From contig NZ_JALQEM010000043.1 in assembly GCF_023630705.1 (NCBI RefSeq), positions 16,553 to 80,552 on the forward strand: a DNA stretch of 64,000 bases, written 5' to 3'. Source of the DNA: Caballeronia sp. GAFFF1 (lineage in GTDB: Bacteria; Pseudomonadota; Gammaproteobacteria; Burkholderiales; Burkholderiaceae). Under the pieces are notes generated by a model. It did not search any database and had not been told where the DNA came from. It worked only from the letters and a program-made list of their open reading frames with translations. Numbering within the stretch: the first letter of the stretch is position 1; each line of letters opens with the position of its first letter. Position numbers and translations under genes: made by a program. Below, piece after piece: positions 44,981 to 54,408 of this stretch.

Positions 44981-46147
44981 GTGGCGCAGTCAAAACTTCG
45001 GGCGGTATATATGCGCGGTGGCACCAGCAAAGGTGTCTTCTTCCGCGACAACTGGCTGCCCGCCGATAGGGCCGTGCGCGACCGCGTTCTAATGCGCGTG
45101 ATTGGCAGTCCGGATCCCTACGGCCAGCAGATCGACGGCATGGGCGGCGCGACGTCGAGCACGAGCAAGGTCGTGATCATCGGGCCGTCGTCGCGTGAAG
45201 ATTGCGATGTGGACTACCGCTTCGGGCAGGTCGCTATCGACAAACCTGTAGTCGATTGGTCCGGCAACTGTGGCAACCTCACGTCCGCCGTCGGGCCATT
45301 TGCGATCGCCCAAGGGCTCGTTGATGCGCCGCGCGACGGCATCGCCACCGTGCGCATCTGGCAGGCGAACATCAGCGCGAAGATCGTCGCACATGTGCCG
45401 ATGAAGAACGGCGAAGTCGTCGAGGAAGGCGATTTTGAGCTGGACGGCGTCACGTTTCCCGCAGCGGAAATAAAGATCGAATTCCTCGATCCTGGCGGCG
45501 ACGGCGATAACGCAGGCGGTGCGATGTTCCCGACTGGCAACGCTATCGACGTACTCGATGTGCCGGGCGTCGGCGCCATCGAAATGACGATGATCAACGC
45601 GGGCAATCCGGCAATCTTCGTCGACGCGGCATCGCTCGGATTGAACGGCAGCGAATTGCAACGGGATGTCAACACCAACAGTGCCCTGCTCGAGAAAGCC
45701 GAGGCGATCCGCGCGCATGCTGCCGTGCGCATGGGCCTCGCTGCGACCGCGGAAGACGCCACGCAATTGCGCCCGCACACGCCAAAGCTCGCGTTTGTCG
45801 CCAAGCCCGCGAGCTACGTTGCGTCGAGCGGAAAGGCCATCGACGCAAGCACGCTTGATATCAACGCGCGAATCTTCTCCATGGGAAAACTGCATCACGC
45901 GATGACCGGCACAGGCGCAGTGGCGATCGCGGTCGCCGCAGTCATTCCCGGCACCGTGGTCAACCGGCTCGTGCCAGGATCGAACGGTTCCGTGCGCTTC
46001 GGGCATCCGTCGGGCAGCCTGCAGGTCGGTGCGGAAGCGCAGCAGAAGGACGGCGTTTGGACGGTCACCAAAGCGATCATGAGCCGCAGCGCCCGTAGGC
46101 TGATGGAAGGCTTCGTACTAGTTCCTTCGTCGGTATCGGGCGAGTGA
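44981..46147 (+). CDS. PrpF/4-oxalomesaconate tautomerase family isomerase
   Basis: 388 residues from a GTG at 44981 with GGAG upstream. Clear PrpF-family signatures: AVYMRGGTSKGVFF near the start, GSPDPYGQQIDGMGGATSS and VDWSGNCGNLTSAVG. Family members move a double bond in methylaconitate (PrpF), oxalomesaconate (GalD/LigU) or aconitate. The co-regulated aconitase suggests a trans- to cis-aconitate type step, but oxalomesaconate is also possible given the LigI-like lactonases. It overlaps the next gene by 4 bp (GTGA). Confidence 0.88.
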   Translation: MAQSKLRAVYMRGGTSKGVFFRDNWLPADRAVRDRVLMRVIGSPDPYGQQIDGMGGATSSTSKVVIIGPSSREDCDVDYRFGQVAIDKPVVDWSGNCGNLTSAVGPFAIAQGLVDAPRDGIATVRIWQANISAKIVAHVPMKNGEVVEEGDFELDGVTFPAAEIKIEFLDPGGDGDNAGGAMFPTGNAIDVLDVPGVGAIEMTMINAGNPAIFVDAASLGLNGSELQRDVNTNSALLEKAEAIRAHAAVRMGLAATAEDATQLRPHTPKLAFVAKPASYVASSGKAIDASTLDINARIFSMGKLHHAMTGTGAVAIAVAAVIPGTVVNRLVPGSNGSVRFGHPSGSLQVGAEAQQKDGVWTVTKAIMSRSARRLMEGFVLVPSSVSGE

Positions 46148-47214
46148 CGGAGCGCTTCAAGATCATCGGCAAAGAGGTCACTCGGCGCGTCGCGGTCATC
46201 TGTCAGCACGTCGCACCGCCCGTGATTGATGGCGCGCGCAAGGACCCAAAGCCCGGCGGCTATTCGGACAGCGGCGCGGACGTCGCATTCTGCCTGCGCG
46301 AACGCGGCATCGAGGTGATTACGCCGGTCTCCAATCCCGATCCGAAAAGGGATCTCGACTGGGTTTTTCCTGATTCGGCCGAGGGCGTGGAGGCTGCGTC
46401 GCAAATGGGCGCAACGGTCATCTGGGCCAACACGGTGCTCTTCTCGGGGCATCCGCTTGAAGCGCGCCTGCGCGACTTCTGGATAGTCGGCCAAGTCCCC
46501 GAACGGCAGCAGCGCGTGGACGATAAGTTCGCGACCAACGCTTTCCTACGCGCTCGCGGCCTTCCCGTGGCTGCGTCATTCGTAGTAAGCCGCGATGACG
46601 TCTCTACGCTTGCTCAGCGCGCATTGACCTTCCCCGTCATCGTCAAACCCGTGCGAGGCCGCGGCAGTCAGGGCGTGTGCCGGGTGCAGGATCGCAGGAC
46701 GCTGATTTCGTCCGTCACGTCGCTGTTTGAGAGCGGCGCGTTCGGCTCGCTCGCCATTGTGGAGGAATATCTTCCTGGTGAAGAGCTGACGGTTACCGTC
46801 ATGAATGGTCCGGGATCGACCGCGTTCGTCCTTCCGCCGGTGCGACGCTTCAATCACCTCGATGGCATTGCGCCCTACAACGGTGCGGTCGCCGTTACCC
46901 GCAACAGCGCGGCATTGAATGCGGCCGAACTCTCGGCGGCGCCGGTCATCGCGCTTATGCAGGCCTGCGCAGAAGCATTCGAGGCGATCGGCGCATTCGC
47001 TCCTATCCGTATCGATTGTCGCGCGAACGAGCAAGGCGACTACATGATCTTTGATGTCAACGCGAAGCCGAACATGACCGGCGCGGGCCGGCCGGGACGC
47101 GACGATCAGGACAGCCTTTCAGCGATCGCGGCGCGCACGATTAACTGGACTTACGGCGACTTGCTCGAGGCGATGCTCAAGATGGCGTGGAACATTTGTG
47201 ACGCAAACGTTTAA
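46144..47214 (+). CDS. ATP-grasp ligase (D-Ala-D-Ala ligase-like)
   Basis: 356 residues from the GTG at 46144. The ATP-grasp fold is recognisable: FPVIVKPVRGRGSQGVCRV (ATP-binding), LAIVEEYLPGEELTVTV, and the metal-binding FDVNAKPNMTG at the end. It has the layout of D-alanine-D-alanine ligase-like carboxylate-amine ligases. Its start overlaps the PrpF-family stop, so the two are coupled. It probably joins a carboxylate of the pathway to an amine or amino acid; the partner is unknown. An ATP-grasp enzyme in a degradative regulon is unusual. Confidence 0.78.
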   Translation: MTERFKIIGKEVTRRVAVICQHVAPPVIDGARKDPKPGGYSDSGADVAFCLRERGIEVITPVSNPDPKRDLDWVFPDSAEGVEAASQMGATVIWANTVLFSGHPLEARLRDFWIVGQVPERQQRVDDKFATNAFLRARGLPVAASFVVSRDDVSTLAQRALTFPVIVKPVRGRGSQGVCRVQDRRTLISSVTSLFESGAFGSLAIVEEYLPGEELTVTVMNGPGSTAFVLPPVRRFNHLDGIAPYNGAVAVTRNSAALNAAELSAAPVIALMQACAEAFEAIGAFAPIRIDCRANEQGDYMIFDVNAKPNMTGAGRPGRDDQDSLSAIAARTINWTYGDLLEAMLKMAWNICDANV

Positions 47215-47249
47215 CGCCTCTTTCCCAAACCCGAACTTCCGTCCACATC

Positions 47250-47987
47250 ATGAGCATCAAGCAAAGCGTCATCAAGGCATTCACACCCATGGGCGTCCTC
47301 CGCGCATCAATCAATCTGGGCAACCCCATACTCGCGAACCAAAATGCCGTAACGGGCGAGCCATACGGTGTATCAGTCGACCTGGCGCGAGCGTTCGCGC
47401 GGCATCTCGGCGTCGAACTCGAGCTCGTCGTCTTCGATGCGGCGGGTAAGTGCGTGCAAGCCTTGAACGAAGAACGCGCCGACTTCGGCTTCTTCGCGAT
47501 CGACCCGTTGCGCGGAGAACAGATCGCGTTCACCACGCCTTATGTGCTGATCGAAGGCTTCTACCTAGTACGCGACGATTCGCCGATCAAAACCAACGCC
47601 GATGTCGATCACGCGCACAATCGCGTGGCGGTTGGCCAAGGCAGCGCATACGACCTTTTTCTGACACGCGAACTGAAGGCAGCGCGGGTCGTCCGCGCGC
47701 CGACATCACCGGCCGTAGTGCGCACTTTTATCGACCAGCAACTTGAAGTCGCGGCAGGCGTCAAGCAGCAACTTGAATCGGATGCGCGCGCCATCGCTGG
47801 GCTGCGCCTGCTCGACGAGCGCTTCATGGTCATCCGTCAGGCAATGGGAGTGCCCAAAAGCCGCGGGACCGCCGCGGCGGAAGTGCTCGTGCGGTTCGTC
47901 GAAGAGATGAAGGCGTCGGGGTTCGTTGCCGACGCGCTTGTGCGGCATCGAATCGACGGCCCGTCCGTGGCGCCGTTAGCGCGATAG
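47250..47987 (+). CDS. Periplasmic-binding-protein-like protein without signal peptide
   Basis: 245 residues with the fold of family 3 solute-binding proteins: GVLRASINLGNPIL, GYPYGVSVDLARAFA-like strand at about 35, and ADFGFFAIDPLRGEQIAF. No signal peptide or lipobox is present and no ABC permease or ATPase genes are near. It may therefore be cytoplasmic, as in the solute-binding-fold dehydratases, or have lost transport function. It is the last gene of the PrpF operon (36 bp gap). Confidence 0.72.
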   Translation: MSIKQSVIKAFTPMGVLRASINLGNPILANQNAVTGEPYGVSVDLARAFARHLGVELELVVFDAAGKCVQALNEERADFGFFAIDPLRGEQIAFTTPYVLIEGFYLVRDDSPIKTNADVDHAHNRVAVGQGSAYDLFLTRELKAARVVRAPTSPAVVRTFIDQQLEVAAGVKQQLESDARAIAGLRLLDERFMVIRQAMGVPKSRGTAAAEVLVRFVEEMKASGFVADALVRHRIDGPSVAPLAR

Positions 47988-48516
47988 CTCGTGATGCCTT
48001 GGCGCTAAAACAATCGGTACCGCGTCGATTGCGCCCCCTAACGAAACGACGCCAAGCATCCCGATATTGACCGGAGTCGGACGAACATCGGTCCATTCAA
48101 GAGATGCCGCAGCAGTGGCTGGGAACCGACTTCCGAACGGTCCATCGCAATACGCGTCCGAACAACCATTGCCTGACACATAGCAGCCACACTTGTTGCT
48201 CCGGGGGCAGCTTCGGGACAGCGCATTCGTGCCGTAACGCTTCGTATTCGCCAACCCTTACAGTTCGCGACGCGCTCGTAGCTTCCCGCTTTAGCTACCG
48301 TCGTTTGTTGTTCCGCTTTCTAGTGGCGACATGGACGTTGAAAATCTCTCACTTCTCCGCGTCGGAACGATCATAAGTTGCATCGCAGGGCAACCGAAGG
48401 ATTTTGGCTATCACACCCGTCTTTTACGATCGTTACAGCCTCACGCGATCCAAAAAGGCCGCGGAAGCACCAGAATTTCCTTCAATCCGTCGACGCAACC
48501 TAGCGAGCGCCCGATC
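47988..48516. other. Intergenic region, no gene seen
   Basis: About 530 bp. Short frames only; the frame of the next gene is open upstream to 48331, but conserved sequence starts at 48517. It probably contains the promoter of the binding-protein gene. Confidence 0.4.
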
Positions 48517-49653
48517 ATGAAAACTCTGAAATTCATCCCACCTCTTTTGACGACGGTGTTCGCAGTGCAGCCGCTGCTGGCAGCGGCGGACGTCACGGTC
48601 AAGATCGGCCAGGTATCGCCATTAACCGGCGAACTGTCTCACATCGGCAAGGACGACGAGAACGGCGTCCGGCTTGCAATCGAGGATCTCAACGCGAAGA
48701 AACTCCGTATTGGAGGGCAGCCGGTTACCTTCGCACTGGATTCGCAGGACGACGCCGCCGACCCGAAGATCGCTGTGACTGTTGCGCAAAAGTTGGTCGA
48801 TGACCGTGTTGCAGGCGTGGTCGGCCATGCCAACTCCGGCACGTCGATTCCCGCGTCGAAGATATATTCGGATGCAGGCATACCGATGATCACCGAGTCA
48901 GCAACCAACCCAAAGCTCACGGCGCAGGGCTACAAGAACGTCTTTCGCATGGTTGCGAACGACGTGCGGCAAGGAACGGTCATCGGCACCTATCTTGTAA
49001 AGGAACTGAAGTCGACAAAGATCGCGATTGTCGACGATCGAACAGCCTATGGACAGGGACTCGCCGACGAAGTCGAAAAAGCGGTCAAGGCTTCGGGAGG
49101 CACCGTTGTCGCACGTGAATACGGTACTGACAAAACCACTAACTGGACGGCGGTCCTCACGTCCATTAAGAGCCACGTTCCCGACGGGATCGTCTTCACC
49201 GGCGGCGACACGCAAGCGGCCGCATTCGTTCAGCAGGCCCAAAAACTCGGTCTGAAGGCCAAACTCGTCGCAGGTGACGAGGCCTGTACGCCGCAATTCA
49301 TCAAGCTTGCGGGCACCGCGATGAACAGCGGCACGTATTGCACGCTGGCGGGCGTGCCGCCGTCGAAAATGCCGCAGGGAGACGCTTTCTTCAAGCGCTA
49401 CCAGCAACGGTTCGGCGCTCCGGTGCAACTCTACGCCCCCTATGCATACGACGCCGTAATGGCGATGGCCGGTGCGATGCAAGCCGCCGACTCGGTCGAC
49501 CCGAAAGTCTATCTCCCCAAGCTTCAGAACCTGACACTGGACGGTGTGACGGGAACGATAAAGTTTGACGCGAACGGCGACATTCGCAACGGAGCGATTA
49601 CTGTCCGGCAGTTTGGCCAGGGCGATTGGCACGACGCGAGCGTCGTCAGATAA
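48517..49653 (+). CDS. Branched-chain amino acid type ABC substrate-binding protein
   Basis: 378 residues from the ATG at 48517, which begins a signal peptide (KTLKFIPPLLTTVFAVQPLLAAA). The mature protein is a LivJ/LivK-type binding protein: KIGQVSPLTGELSHIGKDD, GVRLAIEDLNAKKL and YAYDAVMAMAGAM. No permease or ATPase genes adjoin, so it must work with a transporter elsewhere. It precedes an Lrp-diaminopropionate lyase cluster and may deliver a non-protein amino acid. Confidence 0.88.
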   Translation: MKTLKFIPPLLTTVFAVQPLLAAADVTVKIGQVSPLTGELSHIGKDDENGVRLAIEDLNAKKLRIGGQPVTFALDSQDDAADPKIAVTVAQKLVDDRVAGVVGHANSGTSIPASKIYSDAGIPMITESATNPKLTAQGYKNVFRMVANDVRQGTVIGTYLVKELKSTKIAIVDDRTAYGQGLADEVEKAVKASGGTVVAREYGTDKTTNWTAVLTSIKSHVPDGIVFTGGDTQAAAFVQQAQKLGLKAKLVAGDEACTPQFIKLAGTAMNSGTYCTLAGVPPSKMPQGDAFFKRYQQRFGAPVQLYAPYAYDAVMAMAGAMQAADSVDPKVYLPKLQNLTLDGVTGTIKFDANGDIRNGAITVRQFGQGDWHDASVVR

Positions 49654-49784
49654 AGCCACCTCGTCGCGATGGATGACGATGTCCTCGGCGGAAACGCCGT
49701 ATGCATCGTCAGCCGCGTGTCGGCGGGCGATGCAACAAAGACGCCACTTTTCGCGCGACCGCGTGGTGCACCGGATGATCTACT

Positions 49785-50261
49785 TCAGTCGCCGATATCT
49801 ACAGGTACGCCGAGCCCGACTTTCACCCGACTCATGCTCACGAGCGTCTTGAAGCGCTTCACATTGTTATTGGAAAAGAACAGCTGCCGGGTCAGATGGT
49901 TGTATTGCTCCATGTCCCGCACTGTGAGGATCAGTACGAAATCCCATTCGCCTGCTACGTAGTAGCACTGCTGGATCTGCGGGCATTGCTCAAAGGTTCG
50001 CTTCATGGAATCGAGGAGGTCGATCTGCTCGCTCTCGACCTCCACCATGGAGACGATGGTGAGAGGACAGCCCACCTTTTCGGGCGATACGATCGCCGCA
50101 TACCGATCGATCACTCCGTCGTCGGCCAGGCGGCGCAAACGGCGGTTCACGGCGGCAGTCGAGAGGTTGACCCGGGCGCCAAGTTCGTTCTGTGGGATCT
50201 GAGCGTCATGCTGGACTTCGGCTAACAGCTTGCGATCAAAAGCGTCGAGATTAATAACCAT
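49785..50261 (-). CDS. Lrp/AsnC-family transcriptional regulator
   Basis: 158 residues with an N-terminal helix-turn-helix (LDAFDRKLLAEVQHDAQIPQ, LSTAAVNRRLRRL) and a C-terminal ligand-binding RAM domain. It is divergent from the diaminopropionate lyase gene, 172 bp away, and likely activates it in response to an amino acid. An A-rich stretch (about 50277-50287) lies just upstream of its start. Confidence 0.88.
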   Translation of the reverse strand: MVINLDAFDRKLLAEVQHDAQIPQNELGARVNLSTAAVNRRLRRLADDGVIDRYAAIVSPEKVGCPLTIVSMVEVESEQIDLLDSMKRTFEQCPQIQQCYYVAGEWDFVLILTVRDMEQYNHLTRQLFFSNNNVKRFKTLVSMSRVKVGLGVPVDIGD

Positions 50262-50433
50262 GGGGCCAAGCCTTTAAAAAAAAAACGAGAAATCGTTGCG
50301 TCTGAAAGCAGTATTTCCAAAATAAAACTGCGGCCGTCAAGCAATATTATTTCGCTATGGTTGACCTATCGACTCTCCAAACCTGGAAACCCGGTGGTCC
50401 TGCCGATCATTCATTCTCAGGAGCCCTATCGCA

Positions 50434-51663
50434 ATGCTTCTCGCCAACAAGCACGCGTCGCACACCGACTACCCCAACGATCTAAAGACAATTCTGAACG
50501 TCGAGGCCGCCGAACAAAGCCGCGAATGGCTAAAGCACTGGGCGCTTCTCGGTTCGTCCGCTACCCCGCTATGGGACCTCCCCGATGCTGCGGCGCGACT
50601 TGGCGTGGCGCGTTTATGCCTCAAGGACGAATCCGTCCGCTCACCACTCGGCAGCTTCAAGGCGCTGGGGGCACCTATTGCACTCGTGCGCCTGATTTTG
50701 CGTTTGTGGCCCGAGCACAATCTTGATCCGAAGGGCTTGATCCAGGAACGCTACAGGGACATGCTCACAAACCTCGTTGTGATCAGCGCGACCGACGGCA
50801 ACCATGGCAAAGCCCTCGCCGCAGCAGCACAAACACTCGGATGCAATTGCGTGATCGTCCTGCACGCCAACGTGAGCGCTGAGCGCGAGCAGGCCATCGC
50901 TGCATACGGTGCCCAAATCATTCGCATCGAAGGCAACTACGACGAGTCGGTAGCAGAAGCCGCTCGCCTCGCGAAAGCCAACGGTTGGCACGTAGTCTCT
51001 GATACATCCTACGAAGGGTATGAAGCCATTCCCCGCGACGTCATGCAGGGCTACGGCGCTATCGCGGCCGAGATCGTGGAGCAATCCGGAAGTCATGCCG
51101 ACGAATGCGCCTTTACGCATGTATTTTTACAAGGCGGCGTCGGCGGTCTTGCTGCCGGAGTCGCCAGCTATCTCTGGGAGATTTATGGCAGCAAACGTCC
51201 GCGTTTCGTTGTCGTAGAGCCTCAGCAGGCAGACTGCCTGTATCAAAGTGCGCGCGAAGGCAGAGCGGCGAAAGCAACCGGCGCCGTTGACTCAATCATG
51301 GCGGGGCTTGCATGCGGTGAAGCGTCACCGCTCGCGTGGAAGATCCTTGAGTCGTGCGTCGACGATTTCATGACCATCAGCGACAAAGACGCGATCGCCG
51401 CGATGCGCTGGCTCGCGGCTGGAACGGGTGCGGACGTACCGCTTGTAGTCGGCGAGTCCGGCGCTGCGGGCTACGCCGGACTCGAAGTGCTCATGCAGGA
51501 TGCGCAACTGGCACGCGCCGCGGGCCTGAACAACGATTCGCGCGTCCTGGTGATTAGCACTGAGGGGGCGACGGCGCCCTCCGTTTACCGTGAATGCGTG
51601 GGCGAAACGGCCGACTCGGTTCTTTCACGTCAGGCTCAATGGCTTGAAGCCGCGGTTCAATAA
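50434..51663 (+). CDS. dpaL: Diaminopropionate ammonia-lyase
   Basis: 409 residues of a fold type II PLP enzyme. The PLP lysine is Lys76 in SPLGSFKALGAP. The phosphate-binding loop is QGGVGGLAAGV, and SATDGNHGKALA contains the catalytic-region Asp-Gly-Asn. It converts 2,3-diaminopropionate to pyruvate and two ammonia. It is divergent from the Lrp regulator and 40 bp upstream of an M20 amidohydrolase, which may release diaminopropionate from an acylated precursor. Confidence 0.9.
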   Translation: MLLANKHASHTDYPNDLKTILNVEAAEQSREWLKHWALLGSSATPLWDLPDAAARLGVARLCLKDESVRSPLGSFKALGAPIALVRLILRLWPEHNLDPKGLIQERYRDMLTNLVVISATDGNHGKALAAAAQTLGCNCVIVLHANVSAEREQAIAAYGAQIIRIEGNYDESVAEAARLAKANGWHVVSDTSYEGYEAIPRDVMQGYGAIAAEIVEQSGSHADECAFTHVFLQGGVGGLAAGVASYLWEIYGSKRPRFVVVEPQQADCLYQSAREGRAAKATGAVDSIMAGLACGEASPLAWKILESCVDDFMTISDKDAIAAMRWLAAGTGADVPLVVGESGAAGYAGLEVLMQDAQLARAAGLNNDSRVLVISTEGATAPSVYRECVGETADSVLSRQAQWLEAAVQ

Positions 51664-51703
51664 AACAATCCAAGTGGTCATCGAAAAAAAAGGGATAGAC
51701 GTT

Positions 51704-52867
51704 ATGGAAATCGCCCTGCAATCGCAGTTGAAAAGTTGGCGTCAGCATCTTCACCAAAACCCGGAAACCGGCTTTGAGGAAGTCGCAACTTCCGACTACG
51801 TCGCGCGCGCTCTGATGGCCCTCGGCCTCGACGTGCACCGGGGAATCGGCGGCACGGGCGTCGTCGCCAATCTCACGGTCGGCAACGGCGGTGGCGTGAT
51901 CGGGCTGCGCGCCGACATGGATGCGCTGAATATCGCGGAGAACGCACAGAACCGTCCGCATGCCTCGCGCACGCAAGGGAAGATGCACGCCTGCGGACAC
52001 GATGGACATATGTCGATGATTCTCGGAGCGGCGCGTCTGCTTGCCGAGAAGAAGAATTTTAGCGGCACCGTGCGATTCATTTTTCAACCGGCCGAAGAAC
52101 ATGGCCGCGGTGCGAAAGCGATGATGAAGGACGGGCTCTTCGAGCGATATCCCGTCGACGCGATCTTTGGTGCCCACAATATGCCCGGGATGCCCGCCGG
52201 GACATTCGCGACGCGCGCCGGCGGCATTATGGCCAGCGAAGACAATTTCGTCATCCACATCAAGGCCCGGGGCACGCATGCAGCGAGACCGCACATGGGC
52301 GTCGATCCCATCGTGATTGCGTCGCAAATCGTCTTGGCATTACAGACAATTGTGTCCCGCAATCTCGATCCGAGCCTGCAGGCGGTGATCTCCTGCACGG
52401 AATTCATCACGGACGGTATTCGCAACGTCATCCCATCGAACGTGACGATCAAGGGCGATACGCGCAGCTATGCACCTGAAGTCCAGGCGATGCTGGCGGC
52501 CCGAATGCGGGAAATCAGCGAAGGCCTCTGTCGAACGCACGGGGCTGAATGCACGTTCGAATACACGCACGAATTTGCGCCCACTATAAACTCACCGGAA
52601 TATGTCGACCTTGCCGTTGCGGCGGCCCGCAATGTCGTCGGCGCAGACAAAATCGACGCCAGCGTGCAGCCCATGATGATCTCCGAGGATTTTGGCGCGT
52701 TCCTTCAGGCCGTACCGGGTAACTTTATTTTCATTGGCAACGGCGATACGGGGAAGGAAGGAGGTGTTCCTCTCCATAACGCCGCCTACGACTTTAACGA
52801 CGACATATTGCTCACCGGCGCGCGATACTTTGCAGAGATAGCGCGACTCGCTCTACCTCTTCCCTGA
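51704..52867 (+). CDS. M20-family amidohydrolase (hippurate hydrolase-like)
   Basis: 387 residues from the ATG at 51704 (upstream in-frame sequence is not conserved). Metal-binding motifs are MHACGHDGHMS, QPAEEHGRGAKA and the dimerisation-domain stretch GTHAARPHMGVDP. It closes an operon with dpaL. Typical substrates are N-acyl amino acids. In this context N-acyl or N-oxalyl diaminopropionate is a reasonable guess, but this is inference. Confidence 0.88.
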   Translation: MEIALQSQLKSWRQHLHQNPETGFEEVATSDYVARALMALGLDVHRGIGGTGVVANLTVGNGGGVIGLRADMDALNIAENAQNRPHASRTQGKMHACGHDGHMSMILGAARLLAEKKNFSGTVRFIFQPAEEHGRGAKAMMKDGLFERYPVDAIFGAHNMPGMPAGTFATRAGGIMASEDNFVIHIKARGTHAARPHMGVDPIVIASQIVLALQTIVSRNLDPSLQAVISCTEFITDGIRNVIPSNVTIKGDTRSYAPEVQAMLAARMREISEGLCRTHGAECTFEYTHEFAPTINSPEYVDLAVAAARNVVGADKIDASVQPMMISEDFGAFLQAVPGNFIFIGNGDTGKEGGVPLHNAAYDFNDDILLTGARYFAEIARLALPLP

Positions 52868-53448
52868 GTGACATGAGCTTCGAGTCCCCGGCTTGGTCAA
52901 CGGCCAGCTGGCTCTCGTCCAGAATTCCGATGTCTCATTGTTTTCGGTGAACGGCCTTTCGAATCGAGAGGCTGAAGACAACAAATTGGCCGGTTGGCGC
53001 ATGGCAACCAGTTCGCCGGACTGACTGCCCTCCCAAAGTAGTATCGCGATTGACATAATAGCTATAGGGAACGAACGTTCTGAAACAGGCTTCGCCTAGT
53101 CTGATCAAGGCGTTCAGTCCAGGCCCTATTTTTATTCCAGCCCGTTCATGCCTCCTAACACGAATTATCAGGATAAGGGCGCAGAAGGGAACGGCGCCTT
53201 CCATCGTGGGACCTCAGAATCGAAAAGCGTAGCCGCCCTACAAACGCCGACCTTTTCCGTTCATGGGCGGCGAGTGAGCCGTGTGTTCCATAAACGAAGC
53301 GGACAGATCACGTGTCCGTTCCCCCGCGCAATTTTTCCACTGACGGAAAATTCATTCCACTCATTCCCGCCTAATCAAACGCCTGCGTCAGTCCGACAAT
53401 CCTCTCCACGCACTTCGTTTCACATTCACCGAACCAAGGAGGAGAGCC
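52868..53448. other. Intergenic region, no gene seen
   Basis: About 580 bp with no recognisable gene. Its right part should hold the promoter for the SDR gene, whose start is preceded by AAGGAGGAGAG, a strong ribosome binding site. Confidence 0.4.
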
Positions 53449-54306
53449 ATGAACAACGTCACGAACCAGCAGTTCAAACGCGTCTGGTTTATCACTGGCG
53501 CGTCACGCGGTTTCGGCGCATTGATCGCGCGAGCCGCTCTCGACGACGGCAACGCTGTCGTCGCCACCGGCCGCAACTCCGCCGCGATCGCCGAGCGGCT
53601 TGGAGAGTCGCCCGCGTTGCTCACCTTTGCACTCGACGTGACAAACGAGGCACAGGCGAAGGCGGCGGTCGAAGCCGCGGTCGACAAGTTTGGCCGCATC
53701 GATGTGCTGGTCAACAACGCGGGCTTCGGGCTGCTCGCGGCGGTCGAGGAATCGAGCGATGCCGAGGTTCGCCGCATCTACGAGACCAACGTGTTTGGCT
53801 TGCTCAACGTCACACGCGCCGTATTGCCTGTGATGCGCAAGCAGCGTTCGGGGCATGTGATCAACACGTCGTCCATCGTCGGGTATCAGGCTGCGGCAGG
53901 CGTCGGCGTCTACAGCTCGACGAAATTCGCTGTGGAAGGCATCACCGAAGCGCTGCATGCTGAGCTCAAGCCGCTTGGCATTCACGCAACAATGATTGAG
54001 CCCGGGTTCTTCCGTACGGACTTTTTGGATCCGTCGTCGCTCGCCGTCGGCAAGACCGTCATTAGCGACTATGCAGAGACGTCGGGCAAGCTGCGGCAAC
54101 TCGCAGGCGAGATCAACCATAATCAGCCAGGCGATCCTGCAAAATTGGCCAAGGCGATGATCAGGCTCGTCGATGCAGAGACGCCACCGCTGCGTTTGCC
54201 CCTCGGCACGGACACGCTTAAGGCGCTCGCTGAAAAGAATGCGTACGTTACTGCCGAAACGGAAACCTGGAAAGCGCTTTCGGCATCCACCGACTTCCCA
54301 GCCTGA
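53449..54306 (+). CDS. Short-chain dehydrogenase/reductase
   Basis: 285 residues of a classical SDR. The nucleotide-binding motif is TGASRGFGA (about 17-25), followed by DVLVNNAGFG, the catalytic Ser in INTSSIVG, and Tyr-x3-Lys in YSSTKFAV. Strong ribosome binding site. It probably oxidises or reduces a small alcohol/ketone. The following luciferase-like gene suggests a redox or detoxification cluster. Confidence 0.9.
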   Translation: MNNVTNQQFKRVWFITGASRGFGALIARAALDDGNAVVATGRNSAAIAERLGESPALLTFALDVTNEAQAKAAVEAAVDKFGRIDVLVNNAGFGLLAAVEESSDAEVRRIYETNVFGLLNVTRAVLPVMRKQRSGHVINTSSIVGYQAAAGVGVYSSTKFAVEGITEALHAELKPLGIHATMIEPGFFRTDFLDPSSLAVGKTVISDYAETSGKLRQLAGEINHNQPGDPAKLAKAMIRLVDAETPPLRLPLGTDTLKALAEKNAYVTAETETWKALSASTDFPA

Positions 54307-54408
54307 GCCGCAAAGAAAGAAGGGGCAGACAGCGCGCGTGCAAGCGACGTCTGCCCGATTCGGAAACGCTGCGGTCATCGCCTTTTCAGGCTTGCGCTCA
54401 ACACTGAC

